A stretch of DNA of 45,213 bases from Verrucomicrobiales bacterium (GCA_029213065.1 JARGPH010000037.1:10215-55427); one strand, 5' to 3'; positions 25,694 to 36,845 are shown, counted from the stretch's first letter. A program made the numbers and translations. Notes: a model not told the origin generated them from the letters alone.

Positions 25694-26842
25694 TCAGGAA
25701 GGAAGAGCGTTTTTCACATCCTCGATGAGATCGGCGACGGTCTCGATTCCGACTGAAAACCGCACCAGCGAATCGGTGATCCCCACCGCTTCCCGCGTTT
25801 CCTTGGGCACACTGGCGTGCGTCATCGAAGCGGGATGGCAACAGAGCGACTCCACCCCGCCGAGACTCTCAGCCTTCGGAAACAGGGTTAAACGATCAAG
25901 AAACGCCTGCGTCTCTTCGAGGCTCATTCCAAAATCCACCGTGACAATGCCCGAGCCGCCGCTCATCTGGCGCTTCGCAATTTCGTACTGGGGATGCGAA
26001 GGAAGAAAAGGATAACGAACCGTGACAGCCCCTGTCTCTGATTCGAGGAACTCGGCGAGAGCGAGGGCATTGGAGCTGTGTCGCTCCATCCGGATCGCCT
26101 CCGTTTTGGCTCCACGCAGGGTAAGCCAACAGTCCATCGGCGAAGGCTGAAGCCCAAGTGCCTTCTGGGCAAAAATCATTTTTTCCTGCCAGGTTTCGTC
26201 GTTGGTGCAAACCGCCCCCACCAATGCGTCGGAATGACCGTTCGTGTATTTCGTGAGCGAGATCAGGGACAGATCAGCCCCCAGTTCGATGGGACGCTGC
26301 AGGTAACTGCTCGAAAATGTGTTGTCGACGATGAGCGGTGCCCCCGCGGCATGCGCGACCTCGGCGACCTCGGCGATGTCGATAATTTTCAAATTAGGAT
26401 TCGTTGGCGACTCGATCCAGACCAGAGCAGGGTTACTCGAAGCGATAACCTCGCGATAGGACGCCTCTGTAAAATCGACGTAGCGAACCTCTACGCCGAA
26501 CTTGGCGAAGACCTGAGCAAAAAGGCGGAAAGTGCAGCCGTAGATATTCTCCTCAGCGACGACGACATCTCCGCTTTTCAGAGTCGAAACCACCGCAGTG
26601 ATTGCGGAAACGCCACTGCCGAATGAGGTGCAGAACTGAGCCGACTCCAGGGTTGCAACAGTGCGCTCGAGGAGGCGAAAATTGGGATTCCCGGAGCGCG
26701 TGTAGTCAAAGCCATTCGGGTTGCCATACTCAAAAGTCGAAGTAAGCCATACCGGAGGTGTTACCGCCCCGGTTTCGCCGACGTAATCTCTTCCCGAATG
26801 AATGGCGCGGGTTTCAAAGCCTTTTGACTCTTTATTGCTCAT
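25694..26842 (-). CDS. metB: Cystathionine gamma-synthase/lyase family PLP enzyme
   Basis: The 382-residue protein has the standard bacterial length. FDYTRSGNPNFRLLERTVA, FGSGVSAITAV, WIESPTNPNLKIIDI, PLIVDNTFSSSYLQRP and LTKYTNGHSD (PLP lysine) identify the MetB/MetC/cystathionine gamma-lyase family. The first reaction, gamma-synthase, is favoured because the gene is in an operon with a second gamma-synthase-like gene and shares an upstream motif with metH. The lyase or O-acetylhomoserine sulfhydrylase alternatives remain open. I chose the ATG at 26842 (MSNKESKGFETRAIH); a TTG at 26857 would overlap the putative operator. Confidence 0.85.
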   Translation of the reverse strand: MSNKESKGFETRAIHSGRDYVGETGAVTPPVWLTSTFEYGNPNGFDYTRSGNPNFRLLERTVATLESAQFCTSFGSGVSAITAVVSTLKSGDVVVAEENIYGCTFRLFAQVFAKFGVEVRYVDFTEASYREVIASSNPALVWIESPTNPNLKIIDIAEVAEVAHAAGAPLIVDNTFSSSYLQRPIELGADLSLISLTKYTNGHSDALVGAVCTNDETWQEKMIFAQKALGLQPSPMDCWLTLRGAKTEAIRMERHSSNALALAEFLESETGAVTVRYPFLPSHPQYEIAKRQMSGGSGIVTVDFGMSLEETQAFLDRLTLFPKAESLGGVESLCCHPASMTHASVPKETREAVGITDSLVRFSVGIETVADLIEDVKNALPS

Positions 26843-26854
26843 GTATTCTCGAAT

Positions 26855-26886
26855 CAACAGGGTTAGGTCTTACAGTCAACCCTCTT
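26855..26886. promoter_or_regulatory. Inverted repeat upstream of metB matching the metH-upstream motif
   Basis: AACAGGGTT (26856-26864) and AACCCTCTT (26878-26886) form an inverted repeat with one mismatch. The half-site starts AACAGGG and CCCTCTT are 24 bases apart, exactly the spacing of the first pair before metH. CAACAGGGTTA (26855-26865) also matches 1848-1858 base for base. The site lies 13 bp before the metB ATG and 62 bp before the divergent hypothetical gene. Confidence 0.55.
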
Positions 26887-26948
26887 AGGTGTCATATTCT
26901 GCAATCCTGCTTGCCATTTTACAACCGCTTCTGGCACACTCCCCTCCC

Positions 26949-27443
26949 GTGAAATTCAACTCCTATCCGACGCCGCCGCATTTGTTCAGACAATACGAGA
27001 ATGGCGAGATCAGCCGCGAAGAGCTTCAGGCTACGATGGCCCTGCACGCCCGCGGCCTCATTGAGGAAATGGAGGAGGCGAACCAAAATCCGAAAACCTC
27101 CTACCTTGAGCGACTGAGGAATCACGCCGCGGTTCGTAAAATCGTGAAGAAACACGGCCGGGCGGTCCTTCGCGAATCGCTCGCGGTTCTCGGAGACATC
27201 GCCGACTTTCCACCCGCACAGATTCTCTGGAACGCCAGTCACGGCAGCGTCCCTCTACACTGTTTTATCCGAAGCCGGATCGAGCCCGTTTTCCGAATCA
27301 CACGCTTCGATGTCCAACCCATGTTCGTGACCATGGAGGTCGAATACGGTGCTCACGCTAAGGACAAGACAGCGCGGGAATCATTCCTCTTGCAGCGGAA
27401 CGCCGCCCTGAAGCTCGAGCTCGCCGAGCGAATTCAGCTCTGA
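26949..27443 (+). CDS. Hypothetical protein
   Basis: The 164-residue product starting at GTG 26949 reads MKFNSYPTPPHLFRQYENGE. A GTG at 26889 would add a short hydrophobic stretch (AILLAILQPLLAHS) and cannot be excluded. The N-terminal half is helical and charged (SREELQATMALHARGLIEEM, LERLRNHAAVRKIVKKHGR); the second half looks beta-rich (PLHCFIRSRIEPVFRITRF). I recognise no domain. It is divergent from metB and converges on the DUF3037 gene with an 8-bp gap. Codon use matches its neighbours. Confidence 0.7.
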   Translation: MKFNSYPTPPHLFRQYENGEISREELQATMALHARGLIEEMEEANQNPKTSYLERLRNHAAVRKIVKKHGRAVLRESLAVLGDIADFPPAQILWNASHGSVPLHCFIRSRIEPVFRITRFDVQPMFVTMEVEYGAHAKDKTARESFLLQRNAALKLELAERIQL

Positions 27444-27451
27444 GGCGGGAC

Positions 27452-28357
27452 TCACTCGAATTCGAGCTTCAGCTCCGGATTCTCCTCAATCTTAGCAAAG
27501 GCGAGAATGGCATCGTGATCTTCAATATCGATGACCTGTGCACCCTCGTTACTGAGTCCCTCACAAATTTCCTCCGCCGCCTGCGCGCACTCGGGGTCGG
27601 GGGATTTTTTCGCGACGAATAGAAATGCCTCCGGCAAACTCCCTATCGACTTGAGGCGTTTCACCTTGGAAATCCACTCGTCGCCGTGCATGTAAATCTT
27701 GGTCGGAGATGAATGCGCAAGGTTGATCGGCTTGATCGCTTTCTCGGGCGTCTCCCGTCCCTTCGGGGTAAACGTGAGAGGAATCCCGACGTGGTAGGCA
27801 TCGGTCCCCACCCAGGAGGACTCTTTATAAAAGCGGTCCATGTTGTTCGCATGAAGAAGGCGTTTAATATCACGCGTCAGCTTTTTCTCCTCATAGTCCG
27901 CCGGGGTCAGATTCCAGTGCTCGACGTATCGCCCGTAGACATCCTTCAAACACTCATCGACGTCATTGGTGAGACGAGTCCCTTGAGAGGCGTAGAAAAA
28001 GGGAGATCCCCGCAGCGAAGTGAGTCGCTTGAAAAGATCGTTATCACCCTCACCGACGAACAAATCGCTCTGCGCGGGATGACTGACCCCGGCCTGCTTC
28101 GCATCATCCGCCCAGAGATTGGTTTCGATGGAAAGCGCAGCCAGCTCGCTCTCGAGCCGCTTCAAACCCGAACGGTAAATGCTCAGATCGATCTCGGGAA
28201 AACACACCGAGATCCGCTTCGTTTTCTGCGGGGAAAGCAGCCGGTAACTGAGATAGCGACTCCGCGCCTCCACCGCGATGACACCGACATTCACGAACTC
28301 GCCAATTTCGGCGTAGGGCCGGAATCCGATCGCTGCGTAATTGATGACTAAATTCAT
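27452..28357 (-). CDS. DUF3037 family protein
   Basis: The 301-residue protein begins MNLVINYAAIGFRPYAEIGE and FVNVGVIAVE, the signature of DUF3037 (R-F-x-P-Y-x-E-x-G-E-F-x-N-V-G-V). The molecular function of the family is not established. It is encoded seven bases after a HipA-like kinase gene on the same strand. I know DUF3037 and HipA-like genes often to be neighbours, so the pair is probably functional together. The C-terminal region here is longer than in the shortest family members and has a final alpha/beta segment (EGAQVIDIEDHDAILAFAK). Confidence 0.85.
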   Translation of the reverse strand: MNLVINYAAIGFRPYAEIGEFVNVGVIAVEARSRYLSYRLLSPQKTKRISVCFPEIDLSIYRSGLKRLESELAALSIETNLWADDAKQAGVSHPAQSDLFVGEGDNDLFKRLTSLRGSPFFYASQGTRLTNDVDECLKDVYGRYVEHWNLTPADYEEKKLTRDIKRLLHANNMDRFYKESSWVGTDAYHVGIPLTFTPKGRETPEKAIKPINLAHSSPTKIYMHGDEWISKVKRLKSIGSLPEAFLFVAKKSPDPECAQAAEEICEGLSNEGAQVIDIEDHDAILAFAKIEENPELKLEFE

Positions 28358-28364
28358 GCCGGTA

Positions 28365-29096
28365 TTAATGAGGAAGGATCCCCTCGATGTCGTGCTCCGG
28401 TTTGATCAGCTGGGCTTCGATCCTTTTGCGATCGAACGAAATGCGGGAACTCCCCTCCTCATCGACGAGCCAGCTTTCCGGAATCTCCTCCCAGAGTTTT
28501 CCGAGATTGTAAATCGTCGACTCGAAGCGGGTTCTCCACTTCTTGAAAAACTTCTTATCAATAAAAGGACGTGAATCGCGAAAGGCGTGCTCCCGCTTGA
28601 AGGCATCACCATCGAACTCCGGATCAAGGCAGTGGCTGTGATCGATGAGATAAACCCCGTTGAGAAGCGGATCCCAAAGCAGATTGGAATCACCGCCGAG
28701 GAGGTCGAGACGACGATTGGAATTCCGGACCCACCAGTCGAAACACAAGCACCGAATCCGGGTTTCCTCCTCGATCAAGCTGACGTGCGAGGCACGGAGA
28801 TCATCCGCGAACGGAATGCGCTGTGATCCGAAAACATCACCGGCCACAAAATCGTCCGGTTCATCCAGAATCGAAAAAGTCGTCAACACTTCCGGCACCG
28901 AAAGAATTTTCACCGGCGCAACCGGAAGCCCGCACTCTTCAGCGAGTCGACTGATGAGAAACTCCCTCACCAAATCATCGGGGGAAAGATTGCCGCTCTT
29001 CACAAAATAGAAATTATCATCGTTGGCCTCGCAAAAAAAAGGACGACTCGATCCGCTATCCGATCTTCCGCAGGCGCTGACAACTTCCACTGACAT
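28365..29096 (-). CDS. HipA-like kinase-fold protein
   Basis: The 243-residue protein resembles the short HipA-like family that is found beside DUF3037. It has the N-terminal lobe FYFVKSGNLSPDDLVREFL, with the lysine at the usual ATP-binding place, then FDWWVRNSNRR, then SNLLWDPLLNGVYLIDHSHCL as the metal-binding loop. In relatives I recall, the segment after the tryptophan reads N-x-D-R; here it is N-S-N-R, so the presumed catalytic aspartate is replaced by asparagine. It might be a weak or inactive kinase. I chose the ATG at 29096; upstream codons to 29177 show no family similarity. No HipB-like antitoxin gene is nearby. Confidence 0.75.
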   Translation of the reverse strand: MSVEVVSACGRSDSGSSRPFFCEANDDNFYFVKSGNLSPDDLVREFLISRLAEECGLPVAPVKILSVPEVLTTFSILDEPDDFVAGDVFGSQRIPFADDLRASHVSLIEEETRIRCLCFDWWVRNSNRRLDLLGGDSNLLWDPLLNGVYLIDHSHCLDPEFDGDAFKREHAFRDSRPFIDKKFFKKWRTRFESTIYNLGKLWEEIPESWLVDEEGSSRISFDRKRIEAQLIKPEHDIEGILPH

Positions 29097-29114
29097 TGTG
29101 GGTATATTTGATGA

Positions 29115-29127
29115 CAGGGTATCCCTG
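29115..29127. promoter_or_regulatory. Palindrome CAGGG-TAT-CCCTG between divergent genes
   Basis: CAGGGTATCCCTG has perfect 5-bp arms. It lies 18 bp before the HipA-like start and 66 bp before the dipeptidase start. It shares CAGGGTAT and TCCCTGACA with bases 1771-1789 before metH, so it may belong to the same motif family. It lacks the AACAGGG half-site proper. Confidence 0.3.
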
Positions 29128-29193
29128 ACACGGCAATCAAATCTTGATTCTTTTTCTGTTTTTCTCAAAATCGGCATTTCAATCCGCTCCCGA

Positions 29194-30246
29194 ATGAATC
29201 CGTATCAATGCACTTCCGCGCTCCTCGGTCTCGCACTCCTCACCGGCTTTTCGACACCCGGACTCGCCTTCGATGTTGAAGCGTTTTTTGCGAAAAACTT
29301 CATCGTTGATGGGCTCGGCACTTACTACAACAACGTGACCGGCCAAAAAGGGCACCCCTATCCCTCGCCCGAAGGTCCGTGGGACTTCGCCGGTCTCAAG
29401 CAGGATTCCGGCTGCAACATGATCGTAATGAGCTTCCGCACCCGGCGAAGTTTCGAGCACCAGGCAAAGTTGCTCTCAGATGGCACCTACCTGAACACAC
29501 GCATTATCCGGAATTTTTCTGATATCGTTGAGATCCGAAACTCGGGCGAGTTCGGGGTCATGATGTATGTGCAGATGCCCTACCCGCTGAACGGGAGCAG
29601 CTCGACAGTTGAAAAATTTCACGCAACCGGCCTTCGCGTTTTCCAACTCGCCTATGGCGCGCAGCATACCGACCAATCTCCGGACGACGTACTCGCCTAC
29701 GGAAATGATCAGGAGGGCGGCGTTACCCCGCTCGGTGAAGAAGTCATCAGTGAACTCAATCGCCTCAACATGGTCGTCGACATTTCCCACTGCAACGAAG
29801 AGAGCACCCTCGACGCCTGTCGACTTTCCACGTCTCCGGTCGTGTGCACCCACGCAGGTGCCAGGGCCATCACAAACCGTGATCGAAACCATACCGACGA
29901 CGCTCTGAAAGCCATCGCTGCAACCGGCGGAGTCATTGGCGTCACCTGCGTGGGTTGGATCATTGAGAATCCGGAAACCAAAGACCGCGGCGTTCCCGCT
30001 TTTTGTGATCATGTCGACTACATTAAAAAGCTCGTGGGAGTCGACCACGTTGGAGTTTCGAGCGACAGCCCGATGCACGGCTGGGACCGGCTTTCGCCTC
30101 ACCGAACCACTCCCGCCCTCTCTGAAATCGGCCGTTGGAAAAATGTCGCCGAAGAGCTCCACCAGCGCGGCTACACTGAAGCAGAGCTGAAAAAGATTCT
30201 CGGACTCAACTTTGTGACGCTTTTTAAGAAAGTGCTGAAGCCCTAG
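29194..30246 (+). CDS. Secreted M19-like (membrane dipeptidase family) protein
   Basis: The 350-residue protein starts with a signal peptide (MNPYQCTSALLGLALLTGFS, cleavage after GLA). The barrel retains renal-dipeptidase-like segments: MVVDISHCNEESTL, VVCTHAGARAI, GGVIGVTCVG and VGVDHVGVSSD. The usual first metal motif D-G-H-N-D is here VDGLGTYYNN, and the bridging glutamate segment (G-V-E-G-G) is here MMYVQMP. So several zinc ligands are missing while the two later histidines and the last aspartate remain. It may bind one metal or have another function. I chose the ATG at 29194 because it opens the signal peptide; the frame upstream runs into the divergent gene. Confidence 0.82.
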   Translation: MNPYQCTSALLGLALLTGFSTPGLAFDVEAFFAKNFIVDGLGTYYNNVTGQKGHPYPSPEGPWDFAGLKQDSGCNMIVMSFRTRRSFEHQAKLLSDGTYLNTRIIRNFSDIVEIRNSGEFGVMMYVQMPYPLNGSSSTVEKFHATGLRVFQLAYGAQHTDQSPDDVLAYGNDQEGGVTPLGEEVISELNRLNMVVDISHCNEESTLDACRLSTSPVVCTHAGARAITNRDRNHTDDALKAIAATGGVIGVTCVGWIIENPETKDRGVPAFCDHVDYIKKLVGVDHVGVSSDSPMHGWDRLSPHRTTPALSEIGRWKNVAEELHQRGYTEAELKKILGLNFVTLFKKVLKP

Positions 30247-30332
30247 AGCGTCTACACGGAGAAAATCCCGCACCAGCTCCCTCTTGCAAGTCAGCGTATT
30301 CTTACGAACGTGGGACGTAATCTATTTTGCCC

Positions 30333-31553
30333 ATGCCGACCTTCGACATCGAATCCATCCGCGCCGATTTCCCTATCCTTTCCCGTAAGGTGGACGGGAA
30401 ACCGCTCAGCTATCTCGACAACGGCGCCACCTCGCAAAAGCCGACAGCAGTGCTCGATGCGGTGGATCGCTTTTACCGCGAGGAAAACGCCAACATCCAC
30501 CGGGGCGTCCACTTTTTGAGTCGCGAGGCCACCGACGCCTACGAGGAATCCCGCGAAGTGATCAAGAAATCACTGAACCTCCCCGAGTCGCACGAACTCA
30601 TCTTTGTTCGCGGTGCGACCGAGGCGATCAACCTCGTCACGCACGGTCTCTCTTTCGAACTGGTCGAGGGGGACGAGATCATTCTCACGATCATGGAGCA
30701 CCACGCGAATTTTGTTCCCTGGCAGATTCTGGCGGAGAAGAACGGGCTCAAGATTCACTACGTCGGGCTTACCGAAAACGGCGAACTCGATCTCGAAGAA
30801 TGGAAGAGCAAATTCAACGACCGGACCAGAGTCGCCTCCTTCACCCACATTTCCAACGTCCTCGGAACGATTAATCCCGTCAACGAGATGGTCGCCTACG
30901 CGAAAGAACGGGGCGTCAAAACGCTCGTCGACGGTGCCCAGTCACTCCCCCACGGTCCCGTTGACCTCAGCGCGATCGGGTCAGACTTCTACGTCTTTTC
31001 CGGCCACAAAATCTACGGTCCCGACGGGATCGGTGCTCTTTGCGGTCCCCGCGACCTCCTCAATGCCTTCCCCCCCTACCAGAGCGGTGGCGACATGATC
31101 GTCAAGGTATCGATCGAAGAAACGACCTTTCGCGAGGTGCCGGAGCGTTTCGAGGCAGGTACACCGAACATCTCCGGCGCGATCGGACTCGCTGAAGCCT
31201 TCCGCTACATGGAGAAAATCGACTGGACCGCCGCGAGAGCGCACGAGCACGCCCTCGCCCGGCGCGCCACGGAGGAACTCGAAGCTCTCGGCGATATCAC
31301 CATTTTCGGACGCTCCGAAGGGAAGGCGCCCATCGTCTCCTTCCTCTACAAGCCGGCTCATCCTCACGACGTGGGAACGATTCTCGACACCGAAGGGGTC
31401 GCGATCCGGGTTGGCCATCACTGCGCCCAGCCACTCATGAGCTACCTTAAGGTGCCGGCCACAGCCCGGGCCTCGTTTACTTTCTACAACAACGATACCG
31501 AGGTGGATGCCTTTATCATGGCAATGAAAAAGGTCGCGAAATACTTTGGCTAA
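30333..31553 (+). CDS. sufS: Cysteine desulfurase SufS
   Basis: The 406-residue class V aminotransferase-fold enzyme takes sulphur from cysteine for Fe-S cluster assembly. YLDNGATSQKP near the N-terminus, FSGHKIYGPDG with the PLP lysine at 226, and VGHHCAQPLMSYL with the catalytic cysteine at 364 all match SufS. The short loop around the cysteine places it in the SufS/CsdA group rather than IscS. Residue numbers coincide with E. coli SufS. No other suf gene is present here, and no SufE-like partner is next to it. The ATG at 30333 was chosen; a TTG two codons upstream is less likely. Confidence 0.95.
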   Translation: MPTFDIESIRADFPILSRKVDGKPLSYLDNGATSQKPTAVLDAVDRFYREENANIHRGVHFLSREATDAYEESREVIKKSLNLPESHELIFVRGATEAINLVTHGLSFELVEGDEIILTIMEHHANFVPWQILAEKNGLKIHYVGLTENGELDLEEWKSKFNDRTRVASFTHISNVLGTINPVNEMVAYAKERGVKTLVDGAQSLPHGPVDLSAIGSDFYVFSGHKIYGPDGIGALCGPRDLLNAFPPYQSGGDMIVKVSIEETTFREVPERFEAGTPNISGAIGLAEAFRYMEKIDWTAARAHEHALARRATEELEALGDITIFGRSEGKAPIVSFLYKPAHPHDVGTILDTEGVAIRVGHHCAQPLMSYLKVPATARASFTFYNNDTEVDAFIMAMKKVAKYFG

Positions 31554-31560
31554 GGCCGCT

Positions 31561-31591
31561 GCAAGCGCTTGCGTTCATCGCCCTATCGGGC
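31561..31591 (+). other. Two small hairpins between sufS and ilvE
   Basis: GCAAGCGCTTGC (31561-31572) is a perfect 12-bp palindrome, and GCCC-TATC-GGGC (31580-31591) is a 4-bp stem. They lie in the 67-bp gap before the aminotransferase. Neither has a T-tract, so they are weak evidence for attenuation or RNA processing at best. Confidence 0.25.
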
Positions 31592-31620
31592 ACAGTAGCT
31601 CCCGACTTAAAAAGTGACTC

Positions 31621-32505
31621 ATGAGTGATACCCCTTTGCAGATCTACATCGACGGCGAATTTTATTCGAAGGAGAACGCGAAGATTTCCGTCTTTGATCA
31701 CGGCTTGCTCTATGGCGACGGTGTATTCGAGGGCATTCGTTTTTACAACGGCCGGGTGTTTCAGCACGACGAGCACATCGAGCGCATCTTCGATTCAGCT
31801 AAAGCGATCCATCTTGAGATCCCTGTTTCAAAGCAGGAGCTGGGTGACATCGTTCTTGCCACAATCAAAGAAAACAAGCTCCAGGATGGCTACGTTCGCC
31901 TCATCGTCACCCGCGGAGCAGGTGAGCTCGGCCTGAGTCCCTATCGCTGCGAAAAAGCGTCCATCATCGTGATTGCTTCGACCATTTCACTCTACCCTGA
32001 GGAAAAATACGAAAAAGGCCTCATTCTCGCGACCTGCGCGACCCGCCGCCCCACTCACGATTCCCTCTCTCCCGCGGTGAAGTCGCTCAATTACCTGAGC
32101 AACGTCATGGCCAAGGTCGAGTGCATGGCCGCCGGAGCCGAAGAAGGCGTCATGCTGAATTCGGAAGGCTACGTCGCGGAATGCACCGGCGATAACATTT
32201 TCATCGTCAAAAACGGGATCATTTACACTCCGACGGTGGCCTCGGGCTCACTTTACGGAATCACCCGCACCGTCGTCATTAATCTGGTCCGCGAAGCCGG
32301 CTATGAACTGCGTGAAGTTCAAATGACGCGTTACGATCTTTACACCGCTGATGAGCTCTTCCTCACTGGAACTGCCGCAGAAGTGGTGCCCGTGGCCGAG
32401 TACGACAAGCGCAAAATCGGCACCGGAACGACCGGGCCGATCACAAAAGAACTCATCGGCGCTTTCAGAAATCTCGTAGAAACCACAGGCACTGCGATTT
32501 ACTAA
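31621..32505 (+). CDS. ilvE: Branched-chain amino acid aminotransferase
   Basis: The 294-residue class IV (fold type IV) PLP enzyme interconverts valine, leucine and isoleucine with their 2-oxo acids. FDHGLLYGDGVFEGIR near the N-terminus, SPAVKSLNYLSNVMAK with the PLP lysine at 154, EGYVAECTGDNIFIV and FLTGTAAEVVPV all match IlvE. D-amino-acid aminotransferase and aminodeoxychorismate lyase share the fold, but FEGIR, the length and the TGTAAEV motif favour IlvE. It stands alone, 67 bp after sufS and 77 bp before mcsA. Confidence 0.93.
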   Translation: MSDTPLQIYIDGEFYSKENAKISVFDHGLLYGDGVFEGIRFYNGRVFQHDEHIERIFDSAKAIHLEIPVSKQELGDIVLATIKENKLQDGYVRLIVTRGAGELGLSPYRCEKASIIVIASTISLYPEEKYEKGLILATCATRRPTHDSLSPAVKSLNYLSNVMAKVECMAAGAEEGVMLNSEGYVAECTGDNIFIVKNGIIYTPTVASGSLYGITRTVVINLVREAGYELREVQMTRYDLYTADELFLTGTAAEVVPVAEYDKRKIGTGTTGPITKELIGAFRNLVETTGTAIY

Positions 32506-32582
32506 TCCCGTTTCCTGTCGTAACCTATTCCTGAGAATGAACGGCGGGCAATCCAAAGCCTGTTCTACTCCTCAAGGAATCA

Positions 32583-33125
32583 ATGAATTGCGACGTTTGT
32601 CAGACCGAAAAGGCCACCGTTTTCTTTAGCCAGATGGCTGAGGGAAAACTGCAGAAAGTCAACCTGTGTAAGGGATGCGCCGATGAAAAGGGAGTCACCG
32701 ACCCGACAGGATTCGCGCTTGCAGACATGCTCGAAGGGATGGGTGAAGAATCCGCCCCCGACACCGGTTTTGCCCCGGATGAGCTGATCTGTGACAGCTG
32801 TGGCTTTTCCCAAACAGATTTCAAAAAAACCGGCCGATTCGGTTGCGCGGACTGCTACCACGTTTTTGACGAAGGTTTTGAAGGCCTTCTCGAGGCGATG
32901 CACAAGCACACCCAGCACACCGGAAAATCACCGGCCTCTTTTCCCGACCTTCCCGCCGCACCGGAATCGATAGATCCCGACGCACCAATGGAAGCGAGCC
33001 CTTTAGATGAATTGAGCGAATTGAAGCAATCGTTGTCTAAATCCGTAGAAGATGAAGATTATGAGGAGGCGGCGCGACTTCGCGATGCTATTTCCCAGCT
33101 GGAATCTCAAATCGGCGACTCCTGA
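32583..33125 (+). CDS. mcsA: McsA-like activator of protein arginine kinase (UVR domain)
   Basis: The 180-residue protein has four CxxC pairs (Cys3/6, 29/32, 70/73, 88/91) forming zinc-binding modules. The C-terminal UVR helix pair reads ELKQSLSKSVEDEDYEEAAR followed by LRDAISQLE. This is the McsA architecture known from Firmicutes, where McsA activates the arginine kinase McsB and modulates ClpC. The next two genes are mcsB and clpC, which confirms the call. The gap to mcsB is 27 bp. The ctsR repressor gene that begins this operon in Bacillus is missing here. Confidence 0.93.
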   Translation: MNCDVCQTEKATVFFSQMAEGKLQKVNLCKGCADEKGVTDPTGFALADMLEGMGEESAPDTGFAPDELICDSCGFSQTDFKKTGRFGCADCYHVFDEGFEGLLEAMHKHTQHTGKSPASFPDLPAAPESIDPDAPMEASPLDELSELKQSLSKSVEDEDYEEAARLRDAISQLESQIGDS

Positions 33126-33152
33126 TCTTTCCTTCCTCCCTCAAATTTCAAG

Positions 33153-34248
33153 ATGCGATTTTCGACTCTATTAAAGAATCCAGCCGAGTGGATGAGAACT
33201 CCCGGCCCGCAAAGCGATATTGTGATAACAAGTCGCGTCCGGCTCGCGCGGAATCTCACGTCGCATCCCTTCCCCGGATGGGCCCGGAAGGAGGATAGAG
33301 CCATCATCATGGACGAAATCAGGCCGGCTCTCGAGGACCTTTCCGAGATGAACGACTCGTTTTCCGAGGAAATGACGAAACTTTCCGCGATCGAAAAACA
33401 GGTCCTCGTCGAGCGCCACCTCATCAGCCGGGAACACGCCGCGAAAGGCCCCGGTTGCGGCACGGTCATGAACCGCAATCAGACCATCAGCGTGATGATC
33501 AACGAAGAGGATCATCTCCGCATGCAGGCGATCCGCCCCGGACTGCAGCTGAACTCAGCATACCAGTCGCTCGATCGAATCGACTCAAGCCTCGAGGAAT
33601 CCCTGCCTTTCGCTTTCGATCACAAATACGGCTACCTCACCGCCTGCCCCACGAATCTCGGGACGGGAATGAGAGCGTCCGCAATGCTGCACCTGCCCGG
33701 GCTTGTCCTCAGTGAGCAGATTAATCAGACGATTCAGGGAGCCAATAAAATCGGTCTTGCCGTCCGCGGTCTCTACGGGGAAGGCACGGAAGCGCTTGCC
33801 AATCTTTTCCAGATCTCCAATCAGAACACCCTCGGCAGCAAGGAAGAGGAGATTATCGAGCACCTCGACCGTGTCATTACACAGCTCATTGAGAATGAGA
33901 AAAATGCGCGACTGAAAATGCTTGAGGATAAACCGACTGCCATTCAGGATCAAGTTGGCAGGGCCTATGCTGTATTGAAGTTTGCCCACATTATCAGTTC
34001 CAAGGAGGCGCTGAACCATCTTTCCATGATTCGATTGGGCTGTGACCTCGGTTTTGTACCGGAGGAAGAGCGCGAAACGATCAATGTTTTATTAACCGAA
34101 ATTCAACCAGCACACCTTCAGATTTCCGCTAAGCGTAAGCTTTCACCTGATGAGCGCGACATTTTACGTGCCGACATCATACGAAGCAGCTTAAATGGCC
34201 TGACGGCACCCGATTTTAGCACTATATTAACCGAAAGGGACGACGACG

Positions 34249-34256
<8 letters not shown>
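33153..34256 (+). CDS. mcsB: Protein arginine kinase McsB
   Basis: The 367-residue protein belongs to the ATP:guanido phosphotransferases. VITSRVRLARNL (24-35) binds ATP, NEEDHLR (residues 117-123) holds the catalytic glutamates, and ACPTNLGTGMRAS (164-176) carries the signature cysteine at 165. McsB phosphorylates arginines on proteins, marking them for ClpC-ClpP. The C-terminal ERDILRADI contains the RDxxRA motif that binds phosphoarginine allosterically in McsB, which separates it from metabolic arginine kinases. Its stop overlaps the clpC start by 8 bp, so the two are translationally coupled. Confidence 0.95.
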
Positions 34257-36771
<2,515 letters not shown>

Positions 36772-36800
36772 TATTTCAGCAAGCTCAATCCGATTTAATC

Positions 36801-36845
36801 AACACCGATTCCGCGAGCAAACCGCTCGCAGGATCGGTGTTTTTC
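36801..36845 (+). terminator. Strong Rho-independent terminator after clpC
   Basis: AACACCGAT (36801-36809) pairs with ATCGGTGTT (36833-36841), with an inner stem GCGAGC/GCTCGC. A T run (36840-36844) follows. It lies 29 bp after the clpC stop. Confidence 0.9.

Noticed and set aside
25691-25841. 50-residue N-terminal extension of the fungal-type gamma-synthase-like protein
   Set aside because: It overlaps the end of the upstream metB gene in another frame and is rich in Arg and Gly. The ATG at 25691 follows the metB stop by two bases.
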